Assembly: GCA_027924585.1 (NCBI GenBank)
Contig: BSBM01000865.1
Location: 8,258,501 to 8,322,500, forward strand
Reading direction: 5' to 3'
Source of the DNA: Larix kaempferi
Taxonomy: Eukaryota > Streptophyta > Pinopsida > Pinales > Pinaceae
DNA length: 64,000 nt
Of this stretch, positions 13,069-26,020 are shown piece by piece. Each line of letters opens with the position of its first letter. Within the stretch, counting starts at the first letter, position 1. The position numbers were made by a program, and so were the translations under genes. Below the pieces are notes generated by a model. It saw only the letters and a list, made by a program, of their open reading frames with translations. It was not told the DNA's origin and did no database searches.

Positions 13069-13102
<34 letters not shown>
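13069..13102. repeat. (TA)n microsatellite
   Basis: An uninterrupted TATATA run of about 34 bases. Confidence 0.95.
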
Positions 13103-13106
<4 letters not shown>

Positions 13107-14066
13107 AAAAATAAAATATTGTTCTCTATTTTTCATTTTATTTTATTTGCACATATGTCAAACTTTTAAAATACATAGCTATTTTATTTTAACTATAACT
13201 TGTGATTGGATCAACTATTTTGAAAATGGGAAAGAACCTGCACAAGTACAAACAAAGACCTACTCACTAAAAACAAATATTGGTTATTGATTAGGTTAAG
13301 ACCCTCATAGAAGGGCCTAACGCTCTACCTTGTCATTTTAGGGCTTCATTGACTTCCTTAATTTTCAAAAAAATAAAATTAACTTTGGAAATTTTTGAAA
13401 AACAGCATTGTTCAAGAACCACCTGTTACCTACAACTCTACATTAATTTTTTTCACAAATTTCGACTATTTAAATACCTAACCTGGGGCCTAATGCAAAC
13501 ATATGCATTATTTTTTAGAAAAAAAATAACATACCAATTTTAGAAGAACACCATTTTTGGGGAGCTATACCTATTTTCCATAAATAAAAGTTTTATATTC
13601 TAGAAGTTAATTTGATTGTATACATGTATGTTCTTCACGAAGTCCATTGCAACTAACGTGTCATAAGTGGGTATCATTACCTTAAACTAGCCCAAAATAG
13701 ATCGGTCTAGCCTTTCTGTAAGGGAATCTAAAGCTCTACACCTCTCAGTACTATGTGTAGTAGATGCACATAATTCATAGTAGACTGTGTTAGGAACTGC
13801 TGAGTATTTATGAAATAGAGGGAAAAGTCATAGGTGGTGACTGAACAATTACAGATTGTGAAGTAATATTTAGGATACCTTGTTGGAAGTTATGGATACG
13901 ACGCTCGTCATGTGAAATGAAACGAATTTTCCATAGAGACTTGTGCAACAGTTGCACTAGGTCCAGTGTTGAATGGTCCTCCTAGAGGAACTTGTCCTCC
14001 TCGTGCCCATAGAAATTATAAGCCATGATGTCCTTCTATCAGGTAGCCAATGCACCATACCTTTGG
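13103..14066. other. Unassigned AT-rich DNA
   Basis: No coding or repeat structure was recognised. The right end may hold decayed C-terminal gag sequence of the adjacent relict. Confidence 0.4.
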
Positions 14067-14880
14067 TCATTGTGTTGTAGGTGTATTGAAGTCATAGAGT
14101 ATCTCAGTTATCTCTACTAGCTTGCGATGCACTTGTGTCATTTCACTAGTCAATGATGAAGCTGCTACTACTCCTCCCATTCCTATTGAATATGGATAGT
14201 TTTCCATAGCTTTAATATTCATTGCTTGCTCCAGTGTAGTCTTGGGAGAGTTTTTATGGCTTGTTGTGATAAGGATATCTTTGTAAGAGGTAGTCACAGT
14301 CCCTGAATAAACCACTCCTTATGGTGAGCTTCATGTACTGGGTGTGTTAGATTTGTTAGCACATCTTTGGATCACTATGGATATGCCCATGTGGGTTCTC
14401 CATGCCTTTTCCATATTTCTCTTAATTCTGCAATTCCCTGTCATTCTGATTTTGGTCGTTAAAATTCATCTAGAAACAAATACTTGGTATCTGCCAATGT
14501 AGGAGATGGTGCATGTGGGAATTTCCTTTTGACCAATATCATGTACCATTCTAATGCCCTACCTTGAAGAGTCATATGAAATTCCATAGAATTGGATGCC
14601 ACCGGAGTAGCTATGGCATTCCATATTGCCTCACAAAGAATTGAGTGTTGAGTTGTATCATCTTCTCTATTCCCCCAAAACTTTGGGAATATTAACAGAG
14701 GTCCTATTGGTTCCCCAACCATTGGTGCGACTGGATTAATTACTAAAAGAAACCCTTTTGGTGATGGTTTTGAAATACAATTAATACTACTTGGCTAAGA
14801 ACTAGTGCTACTTCCTCCTAATACTGAGCTACTCTGAGAACTATTACTACTACTATTCATCTAACTATACCAAGGAAACT
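14067..14880 (-). pseudogene. Ty3/gypsy gag relict, related to Element 3 gag
   Basis: Reading leftwards, a serine-rich start leads into an 87-codon open stretch (14722-14459) with FPKFWG, ILCEAIW and ALEWYM. These align with FKGTG, FLCEAIW and ALTWYM in the capsid region of the Element 3 gag at 61.4-63.0 kb. A later piece (14315-14067) holds TLEQAMNIKAMENYP followed by a leucine-poor helix, matching the EALEMAMKLEASP region of that gag. Stops and frame changes separate the pieces, so it is non-functional. It may be part of the same old minus-strand element as the ORF0-like relict at about 29.6-29.97 kb, with Copia B inserted between them. Confidence 0.7.
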
Positions 14881-15549
14881 GTAAAACAATACGTTTCGAA
14901 CTTGTTACCATATTTTTCAAGGGAACCTGGAGTTTAGACAGGGGAGTGGTAGCTTTGTTGCTTCCGGTTTCTCGTTAAATGAGGGGTTCACCTTTTGGAG
15001 TACTTCCATTTTTCATAGGTCCTAAGAATTCTTGATGATATTCTCACGCATTCACAGTTGAATCTGGTGTCTGATAAAGCACTTCATTATGACGCAACTG
15101 GTATTCATGATCCTTCCTACCACTTGTTCTTCCTTCCATATTCCTCTTACTAGGATATCCGACACATCGATTCCTTGTTCTCTTAATTTTCCACTAGTTA
15201 GTTCCTCTCGTTGCTTCATCTGACGTGGCTCATCTTGATTTTATTCATTGATTTACCCATTCCTTATGATTTATTCCAGTTGTGTGCTTCTCTTCCATGC
15301 TTTTCTTAACTGGTATTTCAACCATTTTTCTTTCATCATTGGTATTCGTTTTGTTCGTTCATCCCTATATTTTGCACTGTCAATCCGCTTCATCGATGCT
15401 AGATCTACCTTCCACAATGTAGAGGCATCACCCCTACTTTTCACCCTAGATGCAAGGGTTTAATCCTACATTATAATCTAGTTTAGAGGAAGAAACCCAA
15501 ATTCCACTAACCAGGTCCTAATACATAGGGGAACGTCTTTCATCAGTAT
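14881..15549. other. Unassigned DNA left of Copia B
   Basis: On the minus strand this may include the 5' leader and N-terminal gag remnant of the relict at 14.07-14.88 kb. No motif is certain. Confidence 0.4.
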
Positions 15550-16194
15550 TTTTATGATAATTAATACTCAAATTCGTGTCCACCTTAATATTATTAGTCT
15601 TTTCCTAGTACTGGATGATTTCATTGCCCCCCTAGTGGTGTGCCGGTGTCATCTAGGACCCACTTTCCACTTGATGTGCGCCACATGCATGATTTTAGGC
15701 CCACCAGAGTCAATTCCATACATTTTAGCAGCTAAATCAGTGCTCTAGTTTAGTCCACCTAAGTTCCTGACTCTAGTGGTAGGTTTGAGCTTCGATCACC
15801 ACTGACTGTGATCTAGTGTGCCCCTTTTTGGTTTCTTTGCATGGAAAACTCACTAATTCACCCTTCTTCATCATTTAACTAACAGTAGCTTCAGTTTACT
15901 GACAATCAGTTGAGTTTGGAACTCCTGGAGCACTGTAGTGGCGATATTTCCTAAGCTAGACTGACATGGATTCGAATTCTCCTTGGATAATCGAATTCTC
16001 TCCATTGTAATATATTATTTATGTATACTGATTAATGAATTATGACACACATTTCTGTGCACATCTGAGTTTCAATGCATGATTAATTTTATGGCTCAAG
16101 TCACTACAATTTTAACTCCAATCCATCTTTCTTCCTAATTCTTTCACTATGAGATTTGATCAGGCTCTATGATCTATTGTGTTCAAGAATTTCA
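15550..16194 (+). repeat. 5' LTR of Copia B
   Basis: It matches 25745-26020 plus 29211-29588, and also 31462-32104 (shared blocks such as TTATTAGTCTTTTCCTAGTA and CTCCTTGGATAATCGAATTC). The first bases are mutated relative to the TGTTAGGATAATT start of the other copies, so the start is approximate. Confidence 0.75.
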
Positions 16195-16196
16195 CT

Positions 16197-16209
16197 TGGG
16201 TATCAGAGC
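16197..16209 (+). other. Primer binding site of Copia B
   Basis: TGGGTATCAGAGC is a one-base variant of the iMet-type site and lies two bases after the LTR end. Confidence 0.75.
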
Positions 16210-16317
16210 TTAGCAGGGTTGTTTTATCTCCAATTTGAGAGTTTTTGAAGGATTTTGAAAGTTTTTCAGTGCAATAGTAACAACAGTTTTAGTTTGTATT
16301 CGCTCCAGTAGTTACAC

Positions 16318-17479
16318 ATGGAGAATTTGAATGCTCCTTTGTCTCCAATAATCCTGACACCCTTCAATTATCTTGATTGGAGGGATGATATGAAGATGGT
16401 ATTGCGCAAAAAGAGTATGTACAAGGTCACAATGGGAAAGAAGTTCGAACCTCAGGCAACTGTTGAGAAGGGAAAGTACCTGAACATATTAGATGAGGCT
16501 TTTGGTTTTATGTGTATTCACATCTCTAGAAATTTGCTCTTCCACCTTTATGGATTAAGGACACCAAGAGAAGTTTGGTAGAATCTTGAACCTCTCTTTG
16601 GAAATAAATATAAGATGAGAGGCCACATTTTGGAGAATGAATTAATTGCTCTTCAACCCAACAGTTCTTTTCTAAATTCAAGTCTTGGTTAAGAAGTGAA
16701 AACAATGTGGCATTGACAAGAAAGATGAACAAATGGTGATATCCATCCTAAGCAAGATTGGTACTGAATTTTCAATATTTTTGTCTACCTTCCACTTTGG
16801 GAGATTGTCAATCCCTAATTGGAAAATTCCTTCTTTAGATGCATTCATAGAATCCATGATCCATGAAAAAGATAAACTAATTCAAATGGGTGCCCTGCAG
16901 ACCTGCAAGAATCAGGCTCTTATGGCTAGGAAGTCAAAAAGTGTGAATGCTAAAGGAAAGTAGAAGGGAAGGGACAAGAATCCTAATGCATCAGAAGGAT
17001 CCTCTAGGTCCAAGAAGGATAATAAACACAGGTTTGAGAAGACCAAGTGTACCTATTGTAAGAAATGAAACCATATAGAGAGTTCATGCATGAAGAAGAA
17101 TATAGATCAAATGACCAAACTTCTTGAACATCACAACATTGCCCTCCCAGAAGGTGCAAGGGAGACCAATTCTAGAAGTGAGACAGATTATCATGGGAAA
17201 TGCCATGCACTGAAGGATGTATTCTCACAATCACAATCGATCCTCATATATTTTGGATACCCCAACCACATGGTTGCCTCCAGAGAATCATTTTATTCTC
17301 TAGATCTCAATGATGGTCCTAGTATTCACATGGGATATAATTCAAATATCTCTGCTGAAGGGAAGGGAACAATACAACTAGAGCATGGAAAGTTCAAAAA
17401 TGTTCTGTATGTGCCTTCTTTGATAGAAAAATTGTTATCTGTTTATTAGATGAAACACACAGGTTCACCGAAGAAATTT
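16318..17479 (+). pseudogene. Copia gag with protease start (Copia B)
   Basis: The frame starts MENLNAPLSP and has the plant Copia gag N-terminal pattern (FNYLDWRDDMKMVL ... TPREVW). A TAG follows at codon 88. Further gag helices continue in shifted frames (IHEKDKLIQMG). A CCHC zinc knuckle is recognisable around 17050-17090 but has a TGA inside it. Downstream, the protease region is marked by PNHMVASRE, but the usual catalytic Asp-Ser-Gly is not preserved (the sequence reads YFGYPNHM). The last frame (17090-17449) ends LLSVY and is interrupted at 17479 by the chromovirus. Confidence 0.8.
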
Positions 17480-18832
17480 TGATGCAGAAGCATCGATGCT
17501 AAGCCAACAATGCGATGGAGTGTTCACATGTTGTGTCTAGCGAGGGGACAAGTTACCCTGAGATAGGAAAGATAGTTTCTTTACTAAGTGTCTTAATATT
17601 TGCAAAGTATGTAACCGACTAGTGTGTTGTTAGGTTTTGACAAATAGGGCATAGTGGCGAGTTGATACTCCCTGCGTGGAGATCAAGCCAGATAGGCAAT
17701 TTTTTGATGAATGATAGTGACTCCTTCAATGATGGGAGAACGTTTGTTGGTTAGTTTGTTTTTCGATTTAGGAGTCATTCTAGTTTTTATAGGAGGTAAA
17801 ATAGAAAAATAAGGAGGGAGGACACAGAGGGAGAGCCCTGCATGAGGAAGCATCGGTGGGATATTTTCTTGAATACCAGAGGAAAGGACGACTAGAGGTA
17901 GGGATTGTTACCAGTTAATGAAATTACCCAGTTCTATGTGTTCAATAGTGTTACTGTGCATTTGAATGAGAGATAAGCTGAGGTTATATCAGGTATAACT
18001 GTGTGAAAGAATTAACCTGAGATTTGTGTGAAGGAATATTCATTTTTCTGCTTGTGTGAACTCTCATGTACAGTCAAGAAAACCCAAGTCATTCGCAAAC
18101 TTACTGTCATTAAGTAGTAGAGGTCATTTCTTGTTGTATCTAGGGTTATATCAGATCTAGACGAAGGTCGAGATGGCTTGATCGATTCCCGGGTCAATCA
18201 ATGAAGAAGAATCGTAGAGTTGCAGTCGATTGAATTAGTAGAGGTTGGACGGATCATATCAAATCCAAAAGGAAGATCGATGACGGGGAAAGGATTTGCA
18301 AGGTGAACATGCACGGGAGTTAACATTTCCGCAAGCCGAAGCGAAGTATTCTGCTTTGATCATAGATCAACGTATGAGATCAAATCCGCAAGAGATTGAT
18401 GGTTGATACAACGTTCTATAGAAGGAAGGAGCTCGGGAGTTAACGATAAGAGTTGTGGGAGAGTTGTTGCATAGGTATTTTCAAGAGATTCTAAAGAGCG
18501 CTCCCGCAATCCACAATCCGTAGGTTGCGGAAAGGAAGCGTACGCATTGCGGGAGTGAGAGTTGTGGAAAATCTTGTTGCGGAAGTTGCGTCACAGAAGG
18601 ATAATTGTTGAACGATGTCACCATTGTGGGAAGCAAGCAGTTCCGTAAGGCTATTGCGGAAATTCATTTTTGACAGGAAAAACATTGCGTGAGGCCAATT
18701 TTGCAAGTAAGACCCATCACTGAGAAGGACTTGGCTGGTTTTTACCTAAGTTTAGTGGTTCGATTTCAGAGAATCACAATATTTCCTGGGGTAAGCGGGT
18801 TGGATTGGATTTTGTCATTCCCGCCTGCATCA
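17480..18832 (+). repeat. 5' LTR of Chromovirus 1
   Basis: It starts TGATGCAGAAGCATCGATGC and ends CCGCCTGCATCA, and is paired with 23446-24797. The terminal TGATGC/GCATCA is an inverted repeat, and the first 20 bases contain a further GCATCGATGC palindrome. Confidence 0.9.
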
Positions 18833-18836
18833 TTTT

Positions 18837-18850
18837 TGGTAACAGAGCGG
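18837..18850 (+). other. Primer binding site of Chromovirus 1
   Basis: TGGTAACAGAGCGG is close to the iMet-type TGGTATCAGAGC and lies four T residues after the LTR end. Confidence 0.75.
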
Positions 18851-18926
18851 TCTTTACTCAACACAGCAGAGGAAAGACATGGCAATACATGTAGGTAGAG
18901 CAAGAGGTCATGACAGAAGGTGGCCA

Positions 18927-21900
18927 GCAATGAATGTAGAAGTCAAGGAGGAAATGAGATAATTACGGACATGTATGGAGGCTATGGATATGGGAAGATG
19001 AAGAGATCCAGAGGCAGGGGATGTGAGTGAGCCTGAAGAAGAGGAATAGGGAGAAGAAGCAACACTCGTTCAAGAGACACCTGAGCTGAGATACTTTCAG
19101 TCAATTCTTGGAGCAAATTTGAGGCCAGAAATTGAGTTTCCTACCTATGAGGGAAGCCTCACTACTGAACATCTCATTGACTGGATCAATGAGTTAGAAA
19201 ATACTTTAATTATGGTGAAATTGAGGAAAGCAAGAAGGTCAGATTGGCAGTGACAAGGTTGAAAGGGCATGCATCCCTATGGCGGGATAGTGTGCAGGCT
19301 GAGAGGAGCCAGAAGAACAAGCTATTGATAAAGAGCTGGGATAGGATGGTGGATAAGATGAGAGCCAAATTCTTGCCAAAGGATTACCAGTTGACTTTGT
19401 ACAAGAAAATGCAGAACCTTAGGCAAAGGTTGTTGACTTTGAGAGAATACACTGAAGAATTTTACAAAGTAAACCCCAGGGTAGGTTATGTGGAGGAATC
19501 AATAGAGAAGACTGCTAGATATGTCAATGGTCTAAGGATAAAGATTCAGGATGAGATCAACATGATATCATCGAGAAAAATGGAAGAGGCATACCAATGT
19601 GCCTTCAGAGAAGAAGAGAAGTTATTGAGAAAGCAGAACTTCAATAGGGGAAGAGGTTCATCCAGAGGAAGAGGGAAAACAACTGGAAGAGGAAGGTTTG
19701 CAACCCAAAAAGGAGAACCCATCAACTCAAACCAATAAGAGCAGCAAGGTAGAGGAGGTGACCCAAGAGGGAGAAGACCTTACCAAGGAGATAGAGGTAG
19801 AGGAAGAGGTAGAGAAAATGTCTATAGGTGTTACAAATGTAACAAATTGGGGCACAGGTCCTTTGAGTATCTTGAGAAGGAAGACATATGACAGAGAGGA
19901 GCCTATGTAGCTCAGAATGAGCAACAACAAGAGAAGATGCCAGTGGCTTAAAATCTACTAGAGATGGGGGAGGCTTTGATGATGAACAAAGTCTTATTGA
20001 ATACTGAGAAGGAAAAGGTGGAACCCGCTCAAAGAAAGGATTTATTCAGGACCATGTGTAAAGTCAAGGGAAAGTGCTGCAAGATGGTGATTGACAGTGG
20101 GAGCACTGACAATCTTGTTTCCATAGAGATAGTGGAGAAGTTGTGTCTGAAGAAGACCAAGCATCCTATTCCATACAAGGTATCCTGACTGCATAAAGGA
20201 CATCAAATCCTAGTAAGTGAACAATGTGAAGTTGATTTGCAAGTGGGTACATATAAAGATAAAATTATATGTGATGTTATGCCCATGGATGTTTTCCATA
20301 TCCTTCTAGGAAGACCGTGGCATTTTGACAAAAAGGTGATACATGAACGTAGGAGAAATTGTCATAGTTTTGAGAAAGATGGGATAAAACATGTTCTTCT
20401 TCCTTTGCAAGAAGGGAGCACGACATGGAAGCAAGCATCTAAGGTCCTAATGTTGACAGGGAAAGAGTATTTGTAGCAAATTGATGAGGAAGAACTTAAT
20501 TATGTTGTGGTATGTAAAACTAGAGTAGTAGTAATGAGAACCAATATTAAAGATCTGCCTGAGGAGATTCAAGAGATGCTAGGAGAGTTTAGTGACATTG
20601 TGGTAGATGATTTACACAATGAGTTACCACCAAAGAGGGATATAAGTCACCATATTGATTTTATTCCTGGAGGAATCTTACCAAACAAGGCAGCATACAG
20701 GTTGACACCTCAAGAGAATGAAGAAGTTAGAAGGTAAGTACAAGGATTGTTAGACAAGGGGATGATTAAGAAAAGTCTGATTCCATGTGCAGTACCAACA
20801 ATACGCACCCCAAAGAAGGATAGTGAATGGAGGATGTGCACTGAAACCAGGGCCATCAACAAGATTACCATTAGATACAGGTTTCGATTACCCAAGATGT
20901 ACAACATGATGGATTGCCTGAGTGGGAAAACATGTTTTTCAAAATTAGATCTGAAGAGTGGATACCATCAGATCAGAATTCAAGAAGGAGATGAGTGGAA
21001 GACAACCTTTAAGACAAATGATGGGTTGTATGAGTGGTTGGTTATTCCATTCGGACTGTCTAATGCGCCAAGCACTTTCATGATATTAATGAATGAAGTC
21101 TTGAGATATTTCATAGGGAAGTTTGTAATAGTTTACCTTGATGATATTCTGATTTTCAATCAAACAGAAAAATAACACTTGGAGCATCTAAGATGTGTCT
21201 TGGAGAAATTACAAAAGGAAAATTTGTTAGTAAATGTGAAGAAGTCTACATTTTTGAAGTTAGAACTAGTGTATTTGGGTTTTGTTATCTCAAGAGATGG
21301 ATTGAAGATGGATCCGAAAAAAGTGCAAGCAATTATGGATTGGCCTTCACCTCGGAGCATTTTTGAGGTAAGAAGTTTCCATGGATTGGCAAGTTTTTAT
21401 AGAAAGTTCATAAAGAATTTCATTGGTATTTGTTCATCAATCATTGAAACAATTAGAAAGGACAAACAACCATTTAAATGGACAACAAAGGCTGAAAGCA
21501 ACTTTTAGTTTTTGAAGAAGAAGATTACTGAGAAACCGGTATTGAAGTTACCAGATTTCAAACACCCTTTCCAAGTGAAATGTGATGCCAGTGGAGTAGC
21601 AATTGGAGCTATACTTAGTTGGGAGAACAGACCTGCAACATATTTCAGCGAGAATCTGAATGATTCAAAAAATAAATATTCATCTTATGACAAGGAATAT
21701 GCTATGGTCCAAGCACTAAAGCATTGGAGGCATTATATGATTCCTAGGGAGTTTGTTTTGTTTTCTAATAATCAGGCATTGCAATACATCATGCAACAAC
21801 CTAAATTGAATCAGAATCATGTCAAATGGGTTGAGTTCTTGCAAAGCTTTATATTTTTGTTGAAGCACATAAGTGGACAATCAAATCGAGTAGTTGATGC

Positions 21901-23434
21901 TTTAAGCAGGAGACAATTGATTGTACAATAAAATCAAATCCAGGTCTTAGGATTTGAGCACTTAAGAGGTTTGTATGAGGCTGACATTGATTTTCAAGAT
22001 GCATACAGAGTTTGTAGGAATCCTATGGAGGTGGACAAAGAGCCGTGGATGAAGTATATGTTGAAAGATGGCTTACTTTTTAAGAACAATAAACTTTGTA
22101 TTACTAAATGTTCCATTAGAGAGAATTTGATACAGGAGAAACATAGGGGAGGGATGGTAGGTCACTTTGGAAGTGATAAAACATTTGGACAGTTGAGCCA
22201 TTTCTATTTTTGGCCAAAGATGAGGTCTGAGGTTGAAAAGTTTGTGAGAAGATGTAGGGTATGCCAGCATGCCAAGGGAATAAGCCAAAACGCAGGCTTG
22301 TACACACCATTGTCTATTCCAACTAGACCTTGGGATTCTGTGAGTATGGATTTGATTTTGGGTTTACCAAAAACTCAGAAGGGAAATGATTCTATTTTTG
22401 TAGTTGTGGATAGATTTACTAAGATGGCACATTTCATTCCATGTTATAATACAAGTGATGGCACACACATTGCTAACTTGCTTTTAAATGAAGTGGTCAA
22501 GGTACATGGTTTACCTAAGAGCATTGTATCTGACAGAGATGTAAATTTCACAGGTCATTTCTGGAGAACCTTATGGAAGAAGTTGGGTACTAAGTTGAAC
22601 TTTAGTTCAACATATCTTCCACATTTTGATGGCCAGATTGAGGTGGTAAATAGGAGTCTGGGTAACATGTTGAGAAGTCTGATCGAAGAAAATCCAAAAC
22701 AATGGGACAAAGTGCTAGCTCAAGCCAAGTTTGCATACAATGATTCACCAAACCGAAGTACCAAAATGAGCCCATTCCAAATTCTGTATGGGATGCATCC
22801 CAGAGGGGTGTGTGAACTTCGTGATTTGGGTCAATTGGAAAAGAGAAGTGCAGATGGAGAAGAGTTTGCAACAAGGATTAGTGAACTACAAGAGCAAGTT
22901 AAAGCAAGGTTGCAACAAAGTAACAATAGTTACAAAACAAGAGCACATTCCAGGGGAAGAGAGAAAAACTATGAGGTAGGAGATTTAGTTTTAGCTCATC
23001 TGAGAAAAGAGAGATTTCCAAAGGGAGAGTATAACAAGTTGAAAATGAAAAATATTGGGCCTTGCAGAATACTTAGAAAATTTTCAGCAAATGCCTATGA
23101 ACTAGAAATGCCGACATGAATTGGTATCTCACCTATTTTTAATGTAGCGGACTTGTATACATATCTGGCCGATGATACAGGACAAATGAAAAAAGACAGG
23201 GATGCTATGGAAGATCTTCAATGGTTGAAGCAGATGCCTATATCTCAACCATCAGAAGTTGAGTCTATCTTGGATGCTAGAGTGGCAAAGAGTACCAGAC
23301 AAAGCGACTACTTGGAATACTTGATCAAATGGAAAGGACATCCTGCAGAAGATTCTACATGGATGGATGCTAAAGAATTGGAGACAAAGGGTTTCTCAAT
23401 AGTTGATTTACTGAACAGGGGTTCAAAATTTTAA
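18927..23434 (+). pseudogene. Chromovirus gag-pol polyprotein, multiply interrupted
   Basis: Order: gag N-terminus (about 18927-19210, several stops, then a one-base frameshift near 19200), capsid (19244-19738), a zinc knuckle CYKCNKLGHRSFEY whose last Cys is Tyr, and protease with DSGSTDNLVS near 20093. RT follows with intact YLDD at about 21136-21147. RNase H has CDASG, but its later Asp is replaced (FSNNQAL). Integrase has an HHCC finger (CRVCQHAK) and D, D, E (MDLILGLP, SDRDVNFT, IEVVNR). A C-terminal chromodomain (YLEYLIKWKGHPAEDSTW) ends in a normal TAG. From 19244 on, all lesions are in-frame stops: 19736, 19889, 19949, 20186, 20474, 20735, 21173, 21506, 21929, 23117. Several fit C-to-T or G-to-A change. 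The chromodomain implies heterochromatin-directed integration by its ancestor. Confidence 0.92.
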
Positions 23435-23445
23435 CCTTAGGAGTC

Positions 23446-24797
23446 TGATGCAAGAGCATCGATGCTAAGGCAACAATGTGATGGAGTGTTCAAATGTTGT
23501 GGCTAGCGAGGGGACAATTTACCCTGATATAGGCAAGATAGTTTGTTTACTAAGTGTCTTAATATTTGCAAAGTATGTAACTGACTAGTGTGTTGTTAGT
23601 GTTTGAAAAATAGGGCATAGTGGCAAGTTGATACTCCTTGCGTGGAGATCAAGCCAGATAGGCAGTTTGTTGATGAATGATAGTGACTCCTTCAGTGACG
23701 GGGAAAAGTTTGTTAATTAGTTTGTTTTCTATTTAGGAGTCATTCTGGTTTTTATAGGAGGTTGAATAGAAAAAAGAAGGAGGGAGGACGCAGAGGGAGA
23801 GCCTTGCGTGAGAAAGAGTCTGTGTGATATTTTCCTGAATACCACAGGAAAGCATGACTGGAGGTAGGGATTGTTATCAGTTAATGAAATTAGTCAGTTT
23901 TGTGTGTTCAATAGTGTTACTGTGCATTTGAATGAGAGATAAGCTGAGATTATATCAGGTAGAGATGTGTGAAAGTGTTAAGCTGACGTCTGTGTGAATG
24001 AATATTCATTTTTCTGCTTGTGTGAACTCTCATGTACAATCAAGAAAACCCAAGTCATTCGTAAACCGAATTTCATTAAGTAGAAGAGGTCATTTATTGT
24101 TCTATTTAGGGTTATATCAGATCTGGACGAAGTTCAAGCTGGATTGATTGATTCCCGGGTCAATCAACGAAGAAGAATCCCAAAGTTGCAGTTGGTTCAA
24201 TTAGAATAGGTTGGACGGCTCAAATTCAAGCCAAAAGGAAGATCGACGAAGGGGAAAGGATCCTCAAGGTGAATATGCGTGGGAGTTAACATTTCTGCAA
24301 GTTGGAGCGAAGTATTCCGCATTGATCATAGATCAATGCGGAAGATCAAATCCACAAAAGATCGACAGTTTATATAGCGTTCCAGAGAAGGAAGGAGCTC
24401 GGGAGTTAACGACAAGAGTTGTGGAAGTCGCGTTGCGGGAGGGTTGTTGCGGAGGTATTTTTGAGAGATTCCGAAGAGCGCTCTCGCAATCCACAATCCG
24501 CAGGTTGCGGAAAGGAAGCATCTGCATTGTGGGAGTGAGAGTTGCGGAAGTCACGTTGCAGAAGGATAATTGCAGAACGATGCCTCCATTGTGGGAAGAA
24601 GGCGGTTCAGCAAGGTTGTTGCAGAAATCCATTTCTGACAGGAAAAACATTGCGGGAGGCCAATTTTGTAGGTAAGACCCATCACTGAGAAGGACCTAGC
24701 TGGTTTTTAGCTAAGCTTAGTGGTTTGATTTCAGAGAATCACAAGATTTCCTGGGGTAAGTGGGTTGGATTGGATTTTGTGATTCCCGCCTGCATCA
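23446..24797 (+). repeat. 3' LTR of Chromovirus 1
   Basis: It is 1352 bp and matches 17480-18832 with many substitutions. A 154-codon open frame inside it (24211-24675) is broken in the 5' LTR and has no protein motif, so it is not called. Confidence 0.9.
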
Positions 24798-25744
24798 AAT
24801 GTGTTTTTGGACATGACACAGTTGAGATTGCAGAGATCTATTCTGGAAATCTAATAACAAAAGGGGTTACAAACCATGCCTCAAAGGCAATTGAATTCTC
24901 TCACTTATTTCCATACTCTCTGCCTACTCCATTTGCATCTAATGAAGATTAGAATGATGTATCTTCTAATGATCTAGTTTCAGATTCTGAAGATGAGGAC
25001 CAAGATCTTGATATTAAGTATGAACTTCAAGAAGATCCAGATCCAGATCCAGATCTAGCACCTACTCCCAATCCATGGCCAAGGCCAATATGGGCTCATA
25101 AATTCCTTGAAGTTGTTGGGAACATAGCTTGAGATCCATCTGACCATAGAAGAACCAAATCTTAGTATCCAGAAGCAAACCTTGCACTATGTTATACAAA
25201 TCCACTACCCTCAGAGATGTGCTACATGATGGTGGGGTCTAATCCACAATCCTTCAAAGATACTTGCCATGATGGATATAAAACCAAGTACAAATCTCGG
25301 CTGGTTGACAAAGGGTACTCAAAGGTTCATTGTTTGGACTATAATGAGTCATTTGCCCCAGTAGTAAGAATGGATTCTGAAATACATTTTTGGAAAATCC
25401 AGCTTCCAAATAGTGGGAGGTACATCGGAGGAGTAGATCCAGATCCAGATCCAGATCCAACACCTACATTACTATCCTACATAGGAGTAGATTGCCAACA
25501 TTTTACAAAGTCTTTCACTCAGAAGAGATTTTCCTTCTTTGCTTGGTGTGAAGGCTGCTTGAGTTTATTGTTGTTCATTTTTTAGAGGTTTTTTTCTTTC
25601 CCATGACATTTTCCATGCACTGAAGGCTGTTTTTTTCTTTCCCATGACTAATAACAATTATTTTTTATAATTATTTGATTGTATGGGTGACCTTTGGTCT
25701 CAGTAACCAGGTCCCAAGTTGTCTAAGTTTGGATTAACGAGGGG
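24798..25744 (+). pseudogene. Copia B remnant: gag-pre-integrase, linker and RT start
   Basis: The stretch opens with FGHDTVEIAEIYSGNLI...NHASKAIEFSHLFPYS, the typical region between protease and integrase. It passes without an integrase core into an acidic DPDPDPD linker and an RT N-terminal motif (YKSRLVDKGYSKVHCLDYNE, then SFAPVVRMDS near 25375). After that the RT is lost and a non-coding 3' region leads to a purine tract (AACGAGGGG, 25736-25744). Several stops are present. A DNA duplicate of the segment from 25254 on exists at 30,990. Confidence 0.78.
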
Positions 25745-26020
25745 TGTTAGGATAATTAATACTCCAATCCTTGTCCACCTTAGTATTATTAGTCTTTTCC
25801 TAGTATTGGATGATGTCATTGGCCCCTTAGTGGTGTGCATATGTCATCTAGGACCCACTTGCAACTTTATGCACCCTGCATGCATGAATTTAGGCACATA
25901 AGAGTCAGTTTCCTACATTTTAGGAGCTAACTCAGTGATCTAGTTCAGTTCGCGAGTTCCTAACTCCAGTGGTAGGTTTGAGCTCCGATCACCATTGATT
26001 GTGATCTAATGCGCCCCTTT
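25745..26020 (+). repeat. 3' LTR of Copia B, first part
   Basis: It starts TGTTAGGATAATTAATACTC directly after the purine tract. It is interrupted at 26020 by the gag-only element and resumes at 29211. Confidence 0.82.

Larger units (their letters stand above)
17480..24797 (+). mobile_element. Complete but decayed Ty3/gypsy chromovirus (Chromovirus 1)
   Basis: LTRs of 1353 and 1352 bp start TGATGC and end GCATCA. Flanking target copies are AATTT (17475-17479) and AATGT (24798-24802), one mismatch. A variant iMet primer site follows the 5' LTR. The gag-pol region lies in one reading frame from 19,244 to 23,434, broken by about ten in-frame stops, and ends in a chromodomain. The LTRs differ by about 7-8% in the part compared by eye, so it is the oldest datable complete element here. 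It inserted into the gag-protease region of Copia B. Confidence 0.92.

Noticed and set aside
24211-24675. 154-codon frame in the 3' LTR of Chromovirus 1
   Set aside because: It is broken in the paired 5' LTR, has no recognisable domain, and is most likely chance in a GC-richer LTR stretch.
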